Part shown: positions 45,681 through 53,920 of the stretch, one piece after another | Position numbering within the stretch: position 1 is the stretch's first letter | How the letters are laid out: every line of letters begins with the position of its first letter | Assembly (NCBI RefSeq): GCF_012103215.1 | Contig: NZ_JAAVNE010000002.1 | Coordinates: 124,001-188,000, forward strand | Direction: 5' to 3' | DNA from: Falsiroseomonas selenitidurans | Lineage (GTDB): Bacteria > Pseudomonadota > Alphaproteobacteria > Acetobacterales > Acetobacteraceae | Length of the DNA: 64,000 bases | Notes under the pieces: generated by a model | What the model saw: only the letters and a program-made list of their open reading frames with translations | Told to the model about the DNA's origin: nothing | Databases searched by the model: none | Made by a program: the position numbers and the translations under genes

Positions 45681-46558
45681 AGGGCGCGCAACCCATCCTG
45701 CCCGATCACCCGCCCGCGCGCCCAGGCGCAGAGCGCGTCGATCAGCATCACCGTGCCGATCAGCATCAGGGCGATCGCCGAGATGTCGGTATGGTCGAAA
45801 TTCTTGATCGCGCCGTAGAGTTCCTGCCCGATCCCGCCGGCGCCGACGAAGCCGAGGATGGAGGCGGCGCGCACATTGATCTCCAGCCGCAGCAGGCCGT
45901 AGGAGAGGTAGTCGGGGGCCAGCTGCGGCGTCGCGCCGTAGAGCATGGTCTGCACCCAGCCCGCCCCGGTCGCGCGCAGGCCCCGAAGGGGTTCGGGGTC
46001 GGCATTCTCCGCCGCATCCCCGAACAGCTTGCCCAGGGCGCCGAAGGTATGCAGGCCGATCGCCAGCACGCCCGCCAGCGGCCCGATGCCGAAGGCGTAG
46101 ACGAACAGCACGGCGAAGACCAGCTCCGGCACCGTGCGCGCCACTTCCAGGACGCGCCGCGCGACCATGCCGACCCAGGGGGCGGGCGTCAGGTTCCGCG
46201 CCGCCAGGAAGGAGGCGCCGAAGGCCAGGACGGCGCCGAAGATGGTCGCGTAGATCGCGATCAGCACGGTCTGCCAGAGCGCCGCCAGCCAGCGCCAGCC
46301 CTTCCAGTACCAATGGGCGAGGTCCTCCCCCAGCGTCGCCCAGGCCAGATCCGGCACCATGCGGCCGAAATAGGAGCCGAAGCGCGGCAGCCGGTCCCAC
46401 AGCAGGACCAGATCCACCTCCCCCAGCCAGGCCGCGGCGGCGACCAGCACCAGCAGCAGCGCCGCCGCCACCAGCCATTGCCGCCGGCGCACCCGGCCCT
46501 GTGCCGCCCAGGCCCGGGCGAACGCCGCCCGCGCGCCAGCCGGTGCTGTCCGGTGCAT
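45677..46558 (-). CDS. phnE: phosphonate-type ABC transporter permease (first)
   Basis: This 293-residue membrane component is paralogous to the next gene, with a longer N-terminus containing an extra helix (WLVAAALLLVLVAAAAWL). The conserved loop reads GLRATGAGWVQTMLYGATPQ and ILGFVGAGGIGQELYGAIK. The ATG at 46558 lies two bases after the phnC stop; a TTG at 46564 would overlap that stop. Both permeases probably form a heterodimer. Confidence 0.92.
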   Translation of the reverse strand: MHRTAPAGARAAFARAWAAQGRVRRRQWLVAAALLLVLVAAAAWLGEVDLVLLWDRLPRFGSYFGRMVPDLAWATLGEDLAHWYWKGWRWLAALWQTVLIAIYATIFGAVLAFGASFLAARNLTPAPWVGMVARRVLEVARTVPELVFAVLFVYAFGIGPLAGVLAIGLHTFGALGKLFGDAAENADPEPLRGLRATGAGWVQTMLYGATPQLAPDYLSYGLLRLEINVRAASILGFVGAGGIGQELYGAIKNFDHTDISAIALMLIGTVMLIDALCAWARGRVIGQDGLRAL

Positions 46559-46560
46559 GG

Positions 46561-47367
46561 TCAATGCGCCTCGCTGAGAGCGGCCGCGCTGCCATAGATG
46601 CCAAGCAGCGTCGGCTCGTCGAGCCCCGCGACCGGGCCGTCATAGACCAGCCGTCCGGCCGACAGCGCGATGGCGCGGTCGCACCAGGCCTGCGCCAGCG
46701 GAACGGAGTGGAGGTTGCAGAGGACGGTGATGCCCAGCTCCCGGTTGATGCGGCGCAGCGCCTCCATCACCGCCTGGGCGTTCACCGGGTCGAGGCTGGC
46801 GACGGGCTCGTCCGCCAGCATGATCCGCGGTTCCTGCACCAGGGCCCGGGCGATGGCGACGCGCTGCTGCTGCCCGCCCGAAAGCTGGTCCGCGCGCTTC
46901 AGCGCATGGTCTTCCATCCCCAGCGCCGCCAGCGCATCGATGGCGATGTCGCGCTCCCGGTCGGTGAACAGGCCGACCAGCTTGGGCAGGCGCGGCGGGT
47001 GGTTGAGCCGCCCGGTCAGCACATTGGTCAGCACGGAAAGCCGGCCGACCAGGTTGAAGCGCTGGAAGATCATCGCGCTCTGGCGCCGCCAGGCGAGCAG
47101 TTCCGCCCCGCGCAGCCGTGCGATGTCCCTGCCGCCATAGAGGATCTCGCCGCCGCTCGGGTCGATCAGGCGGTTGATCATGTTGAGAAGGGTCGATTTG
47201 CCGGCGCCGGATCGGCCCAGCACGGCCACCATCTCGCCATCCGCCACCGCCAGGGACAGGTTGTCCACGGCGGTGGCATCACCGAACCGGCGGGTCAGCC
47301 CGCGGAGTTCGAGCACGGGCTCAACGCCGGCGGCGTTCGGCCTGGCGCAGGGCGATGAAGGGCTCAT
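46561..47367 (-). CDS. phnC: phosphonate-type ABC transporter ATP-binding protein
   Basis: This is a 268-residue ATPase. Walker A is GRSGAGKST, the signature is LSGGQQQRVAIARAL, and Walker B is RIMLADEPVASLDP. The start overlaps the end of phnD by 47 bases if the first ATG is used; a GTG near residue 18 would shorten that overlap. It powers import of phosphonates or phosphate-like oxyanions. Confidence 0.95.
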   Translation of the reverse strand: MSPSSPCARPNAAGVEPVLELRGLTRRFGDATAVDNLSLAVADGEMVAVLGRSGAGKSTLLNMINRLIDPSGGEILYGGRDIARLRGAELLAWRRQSAMIFQRFNLVGRLSVLTNVLTGRLNHPPRLPKLVGLFTDRERDIAIDALAALGMEDHALKRADQLSGGQQQRVAIARALVQEPRIMLADEPVASLDPVNAQAVMEALRRINRELGITVLCNLHSVPLAQAWCDRAIALSAGRLVYDGPVAGLDEPTLLGIYGSAAALSEAH

Positions 47368-48244
47368 AAGCCTCGTGCGAGACCAGGCCGATGCCGCCGA
47401 AGACGTTGCGGCTGACCGTCGCCCAGGCCTCGGGGGCGGTGTAGCGCATGTTGACCAGGCACTCGCTCATCTTCGCGCGCATCGGCTCGGGGTAGCTGCG
47501 GCGGGTGGTGAAGGGCGCGTTGGGAATCAGCCCGCTTTCGTGGATGAAGCGGATATCCTCGAGCTTGATGGTGCCGGCGCCGGCGGCGCGGACATGCGCG
47601 CCCGCCTGCGGCGAGTAGTACCAGCCCGTCGTCGCATCCAGGCGGCCCTGCGCCACGGAGACCATGCCGTTGTCGTGCGAGCCGGTCTGCACCAGCCGGC
47701 CGAAGAAGCTGCTCTGGCCGCGCTCATCCACCCAGCCGCGCTCGCGGAAATACTGCATCGGCAGCACGTAGCCGGAGGTGGAGGTCGGCGTCGCCCAGCC
47801 CACCGACTTGCCGCGCAGATCCTCAAGCGTGCGGATCGGGCTGTCGGCGCGGACGATGATGACCCAGCGGTATCCCATGTCGCCCTGCGGCGAGACATCG
47901 ACCGCCACCGGCACCACGTCGCCGCGCGTCAGGTCGGACAGGATCGCGTATTGCGCCGGGCCGTACCAGGCGAGGTGCACGTCGCCCTGCGCCATCGCCT
48001 CGATCATCGCCGAATAGTCGTTGCTGACGCGGATGGTGACGCGCTCGATTCCCAGGCATTGCTGCAGGTAGGGGGCCATGGGCGCCCAGCGCAGATTGCC
48101 TTCCTGCTGGTTCTCGCCCGAGGCGACACCGAAGGTGATCTGGCGGAATTGCTGGCGCCAGTCCGGCGCGGCGGCGGGGGTCTGGGCAAGGGCCGAGGTG
48201 CCAAGGCCGAAGCAGAGGCCGAGGGCAGCGAGGAGGTTTTTCAC
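47321..48244 (-). CDS. phnD: phosphonate-type ABC transporter substrate-binding protein
   Basis: This 307-residue periplasmic protein has signal peptide MKNLLAALGLCFGLGTSALAQ. ITFGVASGENQQ, LAWYGPAQYA and GWATPTSTSGYVLPMQYF match the PhnD/phosphate-phosphonate family; STSGY is the ligand-binding loop. It is the first gene of the operon. Without degradative genes nearby, phosphonate, phosphite, hypophosphite or 2-aminoethylphosphonate are all possible ligands. Confidence 0.93.
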   Translation of the reverse strand: MKNLLAALGLCFGLGTSALAQTPAAAPDWRQQFRQITFGVASGENQQEGNLRWAPMAPYLQQCLGIERVTIRVSNDYSAMIEAMAQGDVHLAWYGPAQYAILSDLTRGDVVPVAVDVSPQGDMGYRWVIIVRADSPIRTLEDLRGKSVGWATPTSTSGYVLPMQYFRERGWVDERGQSSFFGRLVQTGSHDNGMVSVAQGRLDATTGWYYSPQAGAHVRAAGAGTIKLEDIRFIHESGLIPNAPFTTRRSYPEPMRAKMSECLVNMRYTAPEAWATVSRNVFGGIGLVSHEAYEPFIALRQAERRRR

Positions 48245-48591
48245 GTTGTTGTCCCGGTTGATGGCGTCGTCGCGCCTTCTACCTGGGCGGGCCGCTGTCT
48301 TGATGACGACGGGATTGTGATCTCGTAAAGGTTCAGCCGTCGGTGGTTCCCTGCAATCCTGCCCTCTGGCGGCGAGGGTGGCACGCCCGATCCTTCATCT
48401 GGTGCAAGCCATGCGGTTGACGGCAGGGGGGGCGCTTCCCTATACGTCCGGGCCTTCGCCGGGGCGGCTCAATCCATGGGGGCTGCCGCCGGCCTATTCG
48501 TTCAGCCTGTTCGTTCAGATGCCAGCCGGCGTACGGCGGTCGGGGATCGCCCTGGCCGGGCCGATCAGCCGGGGCCCGCGGGAGTAGTGTC
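48245..48591. other. 347-base divergent intergenic region between phnD and rpmH
   Basis: It holds the divergent promoters of phnD and rpmH. The rpmH side has a good sigma-70 site at 48417-48446. A 69-codon open frame on the plus strand (48378-48587) crosses that promoter and looks random. I see no Pho box close to the consensus and no repeat. Confidence 0.6.
48417..48446 (+). promoter_or_regulatory. predicted sigma-70 promoter of rpmH-rnpA cluster
   Basis: TTGACG (48417-48422), an 18-base spacer and TATACG (48441-48446) form a strong match by eye. It would give a leader of about 140 bases before rpmH. Confidence 0.55.
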
Positions 48592-48726
48592 GTGAAGCGT
48601 ACTTACCAGCCCTCCAAGCTCGTCCGGAAGCGCCGCCACGGCTTTCGCGCCCGTACCGAGACCGTCGGCGGGCGCCGGGTGCTGGCCAATCGCCGCGCCA
48701 AGGGCCGCAAGAAGCTCTCGGCCTGA
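48592..48726 (+). CDS. rpmH: 50S ribosomal protein L34
   Basis: This is 44 residues starting at a [23 protein letters not shown], then [19 protein letters not shown] lies seven bases before. It heads the conserved rpmH-rnpA-yidD-yidC-engB cluster. Confidence 0.97.
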   Translation: MKRTYQPSKLVRKRRHGFRARTETVGGRRVLANRRAKGRKKLSA

Positions 48727-48750
48727 GGTCGGGGCGGGCCTGTTCGTGCC

Positions 48751-49170
48751 ATGCCGGCGCGCCCGCCACGCCTGAAGCTGCGCCGGGAGTTCAAGCGCGT
48801 GGCGCAGAACGGCCAGCGTGTCGCGCGCCCCGGGCTGGTGCTGCAGGTGCTGAAGGGGACGGAGGCACCGCTGCGCGCGGGCTTCACGGCCACCAAGAAG
48901 ATCGGCAACGCCGTGGTCCGCAACCGGACCAAGCGCCGACTGCGCGAGGCTGCGCGCCTGCTGCTGGGCCGGGACGGCCCGCAGGGGTACGACCTTGTGC
49001 TGATCGGGCGCGACGGGACGGCGAAGCGGGACTTCCGCCAGCTGCTGGGCGACCTGCGCGGTGCCCTGAAGCAGGCCGGCGTGCCGCTGCCCGCGGAACC
49101 GCGCGAGGTCGCGCCCGCCCTGGTGGCCCAGGCCCCTCCGGGGGTCGTCCTGCAGGGGGCGGTGGCATGA
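48751..49170 (+). CDS. rnpA: ribonuclease P protein component
   Basis: This 139-residue basic protein assists the RNase P RNA in cutting tRNA 5' leaders. LKLRREFKRVAQNG, FTATKKIGNAVVRNRTKRRLREA (the RNR motif) and YDLVLIGR are family marks. A C-terminal extension of about 25 residues is Pro/Ala-rich. It overlaps yidD by four bases. Confidence 0.96.
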   Translation: MPARPPRLKLRREFKRVAQNGQRVARPGLVLQVLKGTEAPLRAGFTATKKIGNAVVRNRTKRRLREAARLLLGRDGPQGYDLVLIGRDGTAKRDFRQLLGDLRGALKQAGVPLPAEPREVAPALVAQAPPGVVLQGAVA

Positions 49171-49445
49171 CCCCGCAGCAGCATCTGCTGCGCGGCGCCA
49201 TCCGCACCTACCAGTACACGCTGCGGCCCATCATCGGCTGCAACTGCCGCTTCCTGCCGCATTGCAGCGATTTCGGCCTGCAGGCGGTGGCCGAACACGG
49301 CGCGCTGCGGGGCGGCTGGTTGACCGCCCGGCGCATCCTGCGCTGCAACCCCTGGCACCCGGGTGGCTACGACCCGGTCCCGCCCCCTTCCCAGAACGTC
49401 ACGGGGACGGCGCATGCGCCTGTCCCGCGCCCGACGAAAGGCTGA
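49167..49445 (+). CDS. yidD: membrane protein insertion efficiency factor YidD
   Basis: This is 92 residues. IRTYQYTLRPIIGCNCRFLP and HCSDFGLQAVAEHG precede GGWLTARRILRCNPWHPGGYDPVP, with the conserved cysteines. It is a small membrane-surface protein that helps YidC-dependent insertion. ATGA overlap with rnpA. Confidence 0.95.
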   Translation: MTPQQHLLRGAIRTYQYTLRPIIGCNCRFLPHCSDFGLQAVAEHGALRGGWLTARRILRCNPWHPGGYDPVPPPSQNVTGTAHAPVPRPTKG

Positions 49446-49456
49446 ATCAGGCCGTC

Positions 49457-51355
49457 ATGGACCAGAAGCGTCTCCTCGCCGCCATCGCCCTTTCCGTCGG
49501 CATCCTGCTGCTGTTCGACCTGTGGAACCGCCCGGCCCGGGAAGCCGAGCAGCGCCGCCAGGCCGAAATCTCCGCCCAGCAGGCCGCCACCGCCCCTGCT
49601 CCCGGTGTACCGGCCCCTGGTGTGCCGGCCCCGGGCGTGCCGGCCCCGGGCGTGCCGGTGCCCGCCGCGCCGCTGGCGACGCCCGGCGCGCCGCTGGCGA
49701 CCCCCGGCGCCGCGGTGGCCGCCGCCGAGGCGGCGCGCGCCCCGGAAACCCGCCTGCCGATCGTCAACCCCCGCCTGCAGGGCAGCCTGAGCCTGCGCGG
49801 CGCCCGCCTCGATGACCTGGTGCTGCGCGGGTACCGGGAGACCGTCGCCCCCGACAGCCCGCTGGTCCGCCTGCTGGCGCCGCGCAGCGACGCCAACCCG
49901 TATTTCGCGCAATGGGGCTGGACCGCCGCCGATGGCCGCACCCCGGTTCCGGGGCCGGAGACCGACTGGACCGCGGAAGGCGGCACCCTGTCCCCCACCC
50001 AGCCGGTGACGCTGCGCTGGGACAATGGCCAGGGCCAGGAATTCCGCATCCTGCTGGAACTGGACGAGGACTACATGTTGACCGCGCGGCAATCCGTGCG
50101 GAACACCGCGGCCGACGCGGTGCAGCTGCTGCCCTGGGCGCGGGTGCGGCGCGAACGCACGCCGCAGACCGCCGGCTTCTTCATCCTGCATGAGGGCTTC
50201 ACCGGCGTGCTGGATGGCCGCCTGATCGAGTGGAAGTACAGCGACGCCAAGACCGAGGCCGAGAAGCGCCGCGGCCCGGCCATGGAGCAGGAAAGCACCG
50301 GCGGCTGGATCGGCTTCACCGACAAGTACTGGCTGGCGGCGCTGACGCCGGCCGACCAGGCGACGCAGGTGCGCGCCGCCTACCGCCACTCGGCGGAGGG
50401 CGGGCAGGACCGCTGGCAGCTCGACCTGGCCACCCCGGCAGCGCAATCCGTCGCCCCGGGCGCGGAAGCGGGGCTGGCGACGCGGCTTTTCGCCGGCGCC
50501 AAGGAAGTCCACCTGCTGGATTCCTACGAAAGCCGCCTGAACATCGAGGGCTTCGACAAGGCGATCGACTTCGGCTGGTTCTACTGGATCACCAAGCCGT
50601 TCTTCTACGCCCTGGACTGGCTGTTCGGCATCTTCGGCAATTTCGGCGTGGCGATCCTGATCTTCACCTTCGCCCTGAAGCTCGCCTTCTTCCCGCTGGC
50701 CAACAAGGCCTACATCTCCATGGCGCGGATGAAGACGCTGGCGCCGAAGATGACGGAGGTGCGGGAGCGCTACAAGGACGACCCCGCCAAGGCGCAGGCG
50801 GAGATGATGGCACTTTACAAGGCGGAGAAGGTGAACCCCGCCTCCGGCTGCCTGCCCATCCTGCTGCAGATCCCGATCTTCTTCTCGCTGTACAAGGTGC
50901 TGTTCGTCACCATCGAGATGCGGCACGCGCCCTTCTTCGGCTGGATCCAGGACCTGTCCGCGCCGGACCCGACCAACCTGTTCAACCTGTTCGGGATCCT
51001 GCCCTACGACCCGATGCAGCTTTCGAGCTTCCTGCACATGCCGGCCTGGGCCATCGCGATGGGCATCACGATGTTCCTGCAGTTCAAGCTGAACCCGACG
51101 CCGCCGGACCCGATCCAGGCCAAGGTCTTCGCCTGGATGCCGCTGATCTTCACCTTCATGCTGGCCAGTTTCCCGGCCGGGCTGGTGATCTACTGGACCT
51201 GGAACAACCTGCTTTCCATCGCCCAGCAGTACTGGATCATGCAGATGGACAAGAAGCGCCAGGCCAGCCGCCCGGCCGCGGCCCCCACCCCGCCCAAGCC
51301 CCTTCTGGCCGGCAAGGCCGAGGCGAAGCCCGCGCCCAAGGGCCGCAAGGGATGA
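49457..51355 (+). CDS. yidC: membrane protein insertase YidC
   Basis: This is 632 residues. The N-terminal helix (LLAAIALSVGILLLFDLW) is followed by an Ala/Pro/Gly/Val-rich linker with APGVP repeats (residues 45-75), the large periplasmic beta-domain (about 95-400) and the conserved five-helix insertase core from WFYWITKPFFYALDWLFG. The hydrophilic groove Arg is in LANKAYISMARMKTLAPKM. The TGA overlaps engB (ATGA). Confidence 0.98.
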   Translation: MDQKRLLAAIALSVGILLLFDLWNRPAREAEQRRQAEISAQQAATAPAPGVPAPGVPAPGVPAPGVPVPAAPLATPGAPLATPGAAVAAAEAARAPETRLPIVNPRLQGSLSLRGARLDDLVLRGYRETVAPDSPLVRLLAPRSDANPYFAQWGWTAADGRTPVPGPETDWTAEGGTLSPTQPVTLRWDNGQGQEFRILLELDEDYMLTARQSVRNTAADAVQLLPWARVRRERTPQTAGFFILHEGFTGVLDGRLIEWKYSDAKTEAEKRRGPAMEQESTGGWIGFTDKYWLAALTPADQATQVRAAYRHSAEGGQDRWQLDLATPAAQSVAPGAEAGLATRLFAGAKEVHLLDSYESRLNIEGFDKAIDFGWFYWITKPFFYALDWLFGIFGNFGVAILIFTFALKLAFFPLANKAYISMARMKTLAPKMTEVRERYKDDPAKAQAEMMALYKAEKVNPASGCLPILLQIPIFFSLYKVLFVTIEMRHAPFFGWIQDLSAPDPTNLFNLFGILPYDPMQLSSFLHMPAWAIAMGITMFLQFKLNPTPPDPIQAKVFAWMPLIFTFMLASFPAGLVIYWTWNNLLSIAQQYWIMQMDKKRQASRPAAAPTPPKPLLAGKAEAKPAPKGRKG

Positions 51356-52041
51356 ACGCGCCATCGCCGGTGGCACCCCCCGCCGGCGGCCTGGCCGAGG
51401 CGGTGGATGACGAGCAGCGCGAGGCGCTGATCGAGGCCGGGCGCCTGCTGTTCGCGCGCCCCTGCACCTTCTTCTACGCCTCCCAGGCCATCAACCAGCT
51501 TCCCCCCCTGGCGGGGCCGGAGGTGGCCTTCTGCGGCCGGTCGAATGTCGGCAAATCCTCCCTGCTCAATGCCCTGACGGGGCAGAAGGCGCTGGCCCGT
51601 GTCTCCGTCACCCCGGGCCGTACCCGGCAGCTGAACTTCTTCCGCTGCGACGAGGGCCAGCTCACGCTGGTGGACATGCCGGGCTATGGCTACGCCAAGG
51701 CCTCCAAGACCCTGAAGGAGGATTGGCAGGGGTTGATGTTCGACTTCCTGCGCGGCCGGCCGACGCTGCGCCGCGTGCTGCTGCTGATGGATGCCCGCGT
51801 CGAGATCAAGCCGGCCGACCGCGCCGCGATTGAGCTGCTGTCGGATGCCGCCGTCGCCTTCCAGATCTGCATCACCAAGGTCGATGACGTGAAGAAGCCG
51901 CAGCTGGAGAAGCGGATCCGCGAGCTGGAGGCGCTGGTGAAGAAGCGCACGGCCGCCCACCCGCTGATGCTGGTGACCAGCAGCGAGACCGGGCAGGGCA
52001 TCCCCGAATTGCGGGCGGAGCTGGCGGCGCTGGCCGGCTGA
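51352..52041 (+). CDS. engB: ribosome biogenesis GTP-binding protein EngB/YihA
   Basis: This is 229 residues. G1 is GRSNVGKSS, the G2 region TPGRTRQLNFF, G3 DMPGYGYAKA and G4 TKVD. It assists 50S assembly. The N-terminal 40 residues are extra. The following 250 bases (52042-52291) hold no gene I can support. Confidence 0.97.
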   Translation: MNAPSPVAPPAGGLAEAVDDEQREALIEAGRLLFARPCTFFYASQAINQLPPLAGPEVAFCGRSNVGKSSLLNALTGQKALARVSVTPGRTRQLNFFRCDEGQLTLVDMPGYGYAKASKTLKEDWQGLMFDFLRGRPTLRRVLLLMDARVEIKPADRAAIELLSDAAVAFQICITKVDDVKKPQLEKRIRELEALVKKRTAAHPLMLVTSSETGQGIPELRAELAALAG

Positions 52042-52291
52042 GGCGGCGGGGCGGGGCCGCCCGCTGGCGGATGGCCGGGCTGGCGGCGGCACGCCCGGGC
52101 GCTGGCTCGGGGACCGTTCGGTCGGCAACGCGATCCGGGGCGGAAAGGCGCTGCCGAATCGACCCGCGCTGTTATCAAACGATCTCTCATGGCTTCGTGA
52201 AAATCCTGCCGGCCGCAGGCAGTCCGTCATTGTTGACCCTGCTCCCTTCCTCGCCCAGCCTGGCTGCCGCGGAGGAATGGGGAGAAGAAGC

Positions 52292-52741
52292 ATGTCTTCA
52301 CGCGCCGCCTTGTTTGCATTCTGCTTCATCGGGCTGGGTCTGGCGGGGCTCTTTCTGTACGGCCCCAGGCCAGCCCTGGCGCAGCAGGGCGTTGCCCGCG
52401 AGATCTGGTTCCACAATGCTTGCAACAAGCCGATCCGGCTGCTGGTACGCCATGCCGAGCAGCCGCGCCGCTGGCAGTCCCGCGGCTGGTGGCAGTTTCC
52501 CGGCGCCGGCCGGCCCCGCGCGCTGAGCCTGCGCGGCACGCGGCTGAAGCACCTGACCAACCACCGCCTGTACTATTATGCGGAGGCGACGGACGGCTCG
52601 ATGGTGTGGGAGGGGAGGCGCGCGGCGACGCGGCTGGGCGGCGTCACCTACCGGCTGCGCCAGGCCACGCCCACCGTGGTGCGCGGCCGGCTGCAGGTGC
52701 GCCTCACCTGCACCCGCTCCACCGGGCCGGCGAAGGGGTGA
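52292..52741 (+). CDS. secreted protein of unknown family
   Basis: This is 149 residues with a signal peptide ([24 protein letters not shown]). The ATG at 52292 has GGGAG eight bases before and is preferred over one at 52277. The mature part is Trp/Tyr-rich and basic: [41 protein letters not shown] and a final Cys. The spacing of [16 protein letters not shown] recalls DUF1036 proteins, but I do not claim membership. It sits in the normally tight gap between engB and argB. Confidence 0.65.
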   Translation: MSSRAALFAFCFIGLGLAGLFLYGPRPALAQQGVAREIWFHNACNKPIRLLVRHAEQPRRWQSRGWWQFPGAGRPRALSLRGTRLKHLTNHRLYYYAEATDGSMVWEGRRAATRLGGVTYRLRQATPTVVRGRLQVRLTCTRSTGPAKG

Positions 52742-52841
52742 TCCGGACGAGTTTCGCGCCACCCTCTTGACCCTGAACGAAGCGGACGCCACACGGCCAG
52801 CCGAGGCGCGCTGCGGGCGCCGGCTGATGGGGTTCGCCACG

Positions 52842-53726
52842 ATGACCGACGACGCGCTCGACCAGATGGCGATCCTCGCCGGGGCTCTGCCGTTCCTGAA
52901 GCGCTACGACGACCAAATCGTGGTGGTGAAGTATGGCGGCCACGCGATGGGCGAGGAGGACGCGGCGCTGCGCTTCGGCCGCGACATCGCCCTGCTCGAG
53001 CAGGTCGGCGTCAACCCCGTGGTGGTGCATGGCGGCGGCCCGCAGATCAACGCCATGCTCAAGCGGCTCGGCGTGAAGTCCAACTTCGTCCAGGGCCTGC
53101 GGGTGACGGATGAGGAAATGCTCGACGTGGTCGAGATGGTCCTGGCCGGCCCGGTGAACAAGCAGGTGGCCTCCGCCATCACCCGCGCCGGGGCCATCGC
53201 GGTGGGGATTTCCGGCAAGGATGGCGGGCTGATCCAGGCCCGCAAGCTGGCCCGCACCTACCGCGACCCGGACAGCAACATCGAGAAGGTGCTGGACCTC
53301 GGCTTCGTGGGGGAGCCGGAGCGGGTGGACCCGCGGGTGCTGCAATTGCTGATCGGCGCGGACATCGTGCCGGTGGTGGCGCCGGTCGGCGTCGGCGCCG
53401 ACGGCCAGACCTACAACATCAACGCCGACACGGTGGCCGGCGCCATCGCCGGCGCGCTGGGCGCGGAGCGGCTGCTGATGCTGACCGATGTGCGCGGCGT
53501 GCTCGGGCCCGACGGCGAGCTGATCCCGGAGATGACGGTGGCCGAGGTGAAGGCCGGCATCGCCGCCGGCTGGATTTCCGCCGGCATGATCCCGAAGGTG
53601 GAGACCTGCATCTATGCGGTGGAGCGGGGCGTGAAGGCTGCCGTCATCGTCGATGGCCGCGTGCCGCACGCCGTGCTGCTGGAACTGTTCACCGGTGCCG
53701 GCGCCGGGACGCTGATCCGGGCGTGA
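52842..53726 (+). CDS. argB: acetylglutamate kinase
   Basis: This 294-residue enzyme phosphorylates N-acetylglutamate in arginine synthesis. [22 protein letters not shown] and [20 protein letters not shown] are signature segments. An in-frame ATG five codons upstream (52827) is possible. Its place after engB is conserved in alphaproteobacteria. Strong hairpins follow the stop. Confidence 0.97.
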   Translation: MTDDALDQMAILAGALPFLKRYDDQIVVVKYGGHAMGEEDAALRFGRDIALLEQVGVNPVVVHGGGPQINAMLKRLGVKSNFVQGLRVTDEEMLDVVEMVLAGPVNKQVASAITRAGAIAVGISGKDGGLIQARKLARTYRDPDSNIEKVLDLGFVGEPERVDPRVLQLLIGADIVPVVAPVGVGADGQTYNINADTVAGAIAGALGAERLLMLTDVRGVLGPDGELIPEMTVAEVKAGIAAGWISAGMIPKVETCIYAVERGVKAAVIVDGRVPHAVLLELFTGAGAGTLIRA

Positions 53727-53730
53727 GCCG

Positions 53731-53798
53731 CCGGTTCCGCGCTTGACCGCGGGACCGGCCAGCCTTCCTGCGCGCCCCGCGCCGGGGGGACCCGGCGC
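53731..53798 (+). terminator. two hairpins after argB
   Basis: CCGGTTCCGCG (53731-53741) pairs with CGCGGGACCGG (53748-53758) with one G-U. GCGCCGGG (53779-53786) pairs with CCCGGCGC (53791-53798) around GGGA. They begin four bases after the argB stop and separate it from the convergent DUF2336 gene. Confidence 0.6.
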
Positions 53799-53882
53799 GT
53801 GTCGACAAACCGGGCTTCGGTCCTGACGCCCGCTGCCATCCTTGGGCTTGCTCGCCGTTGCCGGCGCCTTCGGGCATTCCGC

Positions 53883-53920
53883 CGCTCAGGCCCGAACGCT
53901 CAGGCCCATGCGCTCAGGCC
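53883..53920. repeat. three 14-base direct repeats at the DUF2336 gene stop
   Basis: CGCTCAGGCC recurs at 53883, 53897 and 53911, spaced 14 bases. The last copy contains the TGA stop of the minus-strand gene ending at 53914. Slippage there would leave the stop in place. Confidence 0.7.

Noticed and set aside
42006-45818. 1270-codon plus-strand frame
   Set aside because: It covers four well-supported minus-strand genes (patatin, bdhA, flavoprotein, permease) and has low-complexity His/Arg/Gln composition.
44844-46643. Apparent fusion of the two phosphonate permeases into one 599-residue protein
   Set aside because: The N-terminal half is an off-frame reading of the first permease; the true second permease starts at 45680 in an ATGA overlap.
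48378-48587. 69-codon frame upstream of rpmH
   Set aside because: It crosses the predicted rpmH promoter, has no ribosome site and resembles no protein I know.
49600-49690. GTGCCGGCCCC-type repeats suspected to be a CRISPR or satellite
   Set aside because: They are short in-frame codons for an APGVP linker in YidC, without spacers.
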